From contig DASQFU010000059.1 of the NCBI GenBank assembly GCA_035632955.1, positions 1 through 5,496 of the forward strand: a DNA stretch of 5,496 nucleotides, given 5' to 3'. Position numbers and translations under genes: made by a program. Below the pieces are notes generated by a model. That model was not told the DNA's origin and did not search any database. It saw nothing but the letters and a program-made list of their open reading frames with translations. Position 1 is the first letter of the stretch. Each line of letters opens with the position of its first letter. Positions 3,747 through 5,496 of this stretch are shown here, one piece after another. The stretch comes from DASQFU01 sp035632955 (GTDB taxonomy: Bacteria; Eisenbacteria; RBG-16-71-46).

Positions 3747-5496
3747 ATGACCCCTCGCCTTCTTGTCGCATGGCTGTGCATTACGGTGGTCGGGGCAGCG
3801 CCATCTCGCGCGCAGCCGCTCGATTTCCCGGTGCGTTACCCGGGTCAAGCCGCGCGTACGACCGGCGTTCCGGCCCCCGCGTATCAAGGCGACGTTCTCG
3901 AGTTGCGTCTCACGCCGGCTGCGTCGAGCGCCGCGCATGCGAACGTCGCCGGCGGCGCACGTCTGACGCGCCTCGGCGTACCGGCTCTCGACGCGCTCGT
4001 ATCGGCTTGGTCCGGCGTCTGGTTCGAGCCCGAGTTCCGTGGCGAGATGCCGCCGCTTGAAGGCTCCGGCTCGACGGATTTCACCGCGTTCTACCTCGCC
4101 CACCTTCCGGACGGTATGCGCCTCGAGGACGCGTTGTCGCGCTTCCGTGACATCGACGGCGTTGCGAGCGCCGCGCCGATCGCGGTGATGCCCGTGTCCG
4201 CGGTCCCCAACGATTCGCTGTGGAGCGAGTCGTATTGGTTCTATCAGGCCTCGCGCCGGGATGTTCATGCGCCCGAAGCGTGGGACGTGACGACCGGAGA
4301 CACGTCGATCGTCATCGCGGTGCTCGACAGCGGCCTCTTGCCCTATCACCCGGATCTTGGCGGCAGCACTCCGGGACTCGCGGGCCAGCTGTGGACCAAC
4401 CGGGCCGAGCGGGTCGGGTTGCCCGGGGTCGACGACGACGCGAACGGTTTCATCGACGACGTTCATGGCTGGGACTTCATCACGCTCGTCTCACCCTCCG
4501 ACGCCGAGTTTGGTGAGGACTGGAGCGACGCCGATCCCGACCCCAACGACTTCGCGTCCCACGGCACCGAAGTCGCGGGATTCGCGGGCGCCCTCACGAA
4601 CAACACGATCGGCGTGGCAGGGACCGCGTGGAACGTGAGGCTGATGGGATTGCGCATGGGCTGGGCCTATCCAGGCGCTCCGCTCGGGGCCGCCGAGGTG
4701 CGCATGGACTTCGCGGCTCAGGCGATCCGTTATGCGACGCGCAACGGCGCCCACGTGATCAACTGCTCGTGGGAGAGCGCGTTCACGCCCGGCCTGATGG
4801 CGGCGGTCGACGAGGCGGTGCGCGCCGGAATCACGATCGTGGTCGCCGCCGGTGTGTTCGACTCACCCAACGTGCTCGGCGAACGCGAGGACGTGATCTC
4901 GGTCGCCGCGACGACGGCTGACGACGTCCTGCCCAGCTTCACGAACCTCGCCTCCTTCATCGACCTTGCAGCGCCGGGTCAGGGGATGACCAGCACGTCG
5001 CTCGTTCGATCAGGAGGTGACAGCCTCGGGCTGCGCCATCCGGCCTATCGCCCCGACTTGAACGGCACCTCTTACGCGGCGCCGCTGGTGTCGGGAGCAG
5101 CGGCGCTGCTGCAGGCGCATCAGCGCGCGATCGGGCGCCGGCCGCTCCACCCGATGGGCGTGCTGCTGCGGCTGCGCGAGACCGCCGACGACATCGCAGC
5201 TCAGAATCCCGGCCTCGACGGACTGTACGGCGGCGGTCGCCTCAATCTGTTCCGAGCGTTGGTCGAGACCGGAGGATCGAGTGCGACGCGTGCCGGTGGC
5301 CAATCGCGCGGTGCGGCGCTGGTCCTGCCGGGAAACGGCGCCCCGCGTGTCGTGTACGCGGCCACGACTCAGCGGCTGGTGATGCTCGATGGCGTCTCCC
5401 AGGACACGCTCATGAGCGTGTCCCTTCCCGGCACGCCGGCGCGCGGACCGGCTGCGGCGGATCTCGGTGGCGGCCGCGGTATTGGTCTGTTCGTCG
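3747..5496 (+). CDS. Secreted subtilisin-like serine protease (peptidase S8), 3' end outside the window
   Basis: There are 583 visible residues and no stop before the window edge. MTPR plus a hydrophobic stretch (about 5-18) and SRA|Q around residue 22 form a Sec-type signal peptide. Residues 23-150 look like a propeptide. The S8 domain spans about 155-507. D194 lies in AVLDSGLLPYHPDL, H272 in SHGTEVAG, and S442 in NGTSYAAP, which completes the triad. GVDDDANGFIDDVHGWDF (227-244) is the Asp-rich loop common in secreted bacterial subtilases and probably binds calcium. RLNLFRAL (498-505) closes the domain. Later residues (VVYAATTQRLVMLDG, AAADLGGGRGIGLFV) suggest the first blade of an FG-GAP or PQQ-like beta-propeller, so a larger extracellular protein is likely. 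Oddly, the Asn normally following AAG in the oxyanion hole is Val370, and the substrate-strand motif SxGG reads SWES (341-344). An in-frame TAG directly precedes the ATG, so this is the first possible start; no well-spaced Shine-Dalgarno sequence is visible. Confidence 0.93.
   Translation, partial: MTPRLLVAWLCITVVGAAPSRAQPLDFPVRYPGQAARTTGVPAPAYQGDVLELRLTPAASSAAHANVAGGARLTRLGVPALDALVSAWSGVWFEPEFRGEMPPLEGSGSTDFTAFYLAHLPDGMRLEDALSRFRDIDGVASAAPIAVMPVSAVPNDSLWSESYWFYQASRRDVHAPEAWDVTTGDTSIVIAVLDSGLLPYHPDLGGSTPGLAGQLWTNRAERVGLPGVDDDANGFIDDVHGWDFITLVSPSDAEFGEDWSDADPDPNDFASHGTEVAGFAGALTNNTIGVAGTAWNVRLMGLRMGWAYPGAPLGAAEVRMDFAAQAIRYATRNGAHVINCSWESAFTPGLMAAVDEAVRAGITIVVAAGVFDSPNVLGEREDVISVAATTADDVLPSFTNLASFIDLAAPGQGMTSTSLVRSGGDSLGLRHPAYRPDLNGTSYAAPLVSGAAALLQAHQRAIGRRPLHPMGVLLRLRETADDIAAQNPGLDGLYGGGRLNLFRALVETGGSSATRAGGQSRGAALVLPGNGAPRVVYAATTQRLVMLDGVSQDTLMSVSLPGTPARGPAAADLGGGRGIGLFV

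Noticed and set aside
3698..4060. Plus-strand open frame starting upstream of the protease ATG
   Set aside because: It is in a different frame from the protease, Arg/Ser-rich, and overlaps the signal peptide and prodomain coding sequence. It is better explained as a shadow.
3696..4466. 256-aa minus-strand open frame opposite the protease gene
   Set aside because: It is Arg-rich without recognisable motifs, and the plus strand encodes the signal peptide, Asp and His motifs of an S8 protease across the same bases.
1..5496. CRISPR array, insertion sequence or phage module
   Set aside because: No regularly spaced repeats, no transposase or integrase motifs, and no terminal inverted repeats were seen; the only tandem repeat is the short coding one at 1711-1764.

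Overview
The window is about 5.5 kb of GC-rich bacterial chromosome with compact gene spacing and strong G/C preference at third codon positions. Three features are certain: a tRNA-Glu gene, a gene for an ExeA/DamX-type AAA ATPase with a C-terminal SPOR domain, and pyrE. A fourth, the 5' part of a secreted subtilisin-like (S8) protease gene, is also clear but runs off the right edge. The protease type, with an aspartate-rich loop after the catalytic Asp and what looks like the start of a beta-propeller behind the catalytic domain, together with the short-class PyrE, would suit a GC-rich Gram-negative such as a deltaproteobacterium-like or FCB/Eisenbacteria-like lineage. That placement is inference; nothing in the window fixes the taxon.

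Layout: bases 1-214 hold no gene I can support, although frames are open on both strands. tRNA-Glu(UUC) lies on the minus strand at 215-290, with an encoded CCA, and is bracketed by hairpins. The ATPase-SPOR gene (minus, 370-2853) reads toward the tRNA. A 114-bp gap separates it from pyrE (minus, 2968-3525). A 221-bp divergent intergenic region (3526-3746) carries plausible sigma70-like promoters in both directions, an 8-bp inverted repeat overlapping one -35 box, and an 11-bp stem-loop in the predicted leader of the protease gene. The protease gene (plus, 3747 to beyond 5496) fills the rest.

How the genes relate: pyrE (UMP synthesis) and the ATPase-SPOR gene point the same way and could share a transcript, but no pathway link is evident. 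The ATPase is predicted to be an inner-membrane protein with a cytoplasmic AAA module, a very long Pro/Ala/Glu-rich cytoplasmic linker, one membrane segment, and a periplasmic peptidoglycan-binding SPOR domain. It would couple ATP hydrolysis inside to the cell wall outside. The protease is exported and independent.

The most unusual points are the protease's apparent loss of the oxyanion-hole Asn (Val in its place) together with a Gly-to-Glu change in its substrate-binding strand while the Asp-His-Ser triad is kept, and the leader stem-loop that buries the only Shine-Dalgarno-like sequence of that gene. I did not find convincing evidence of a wholly new multi-gene system.
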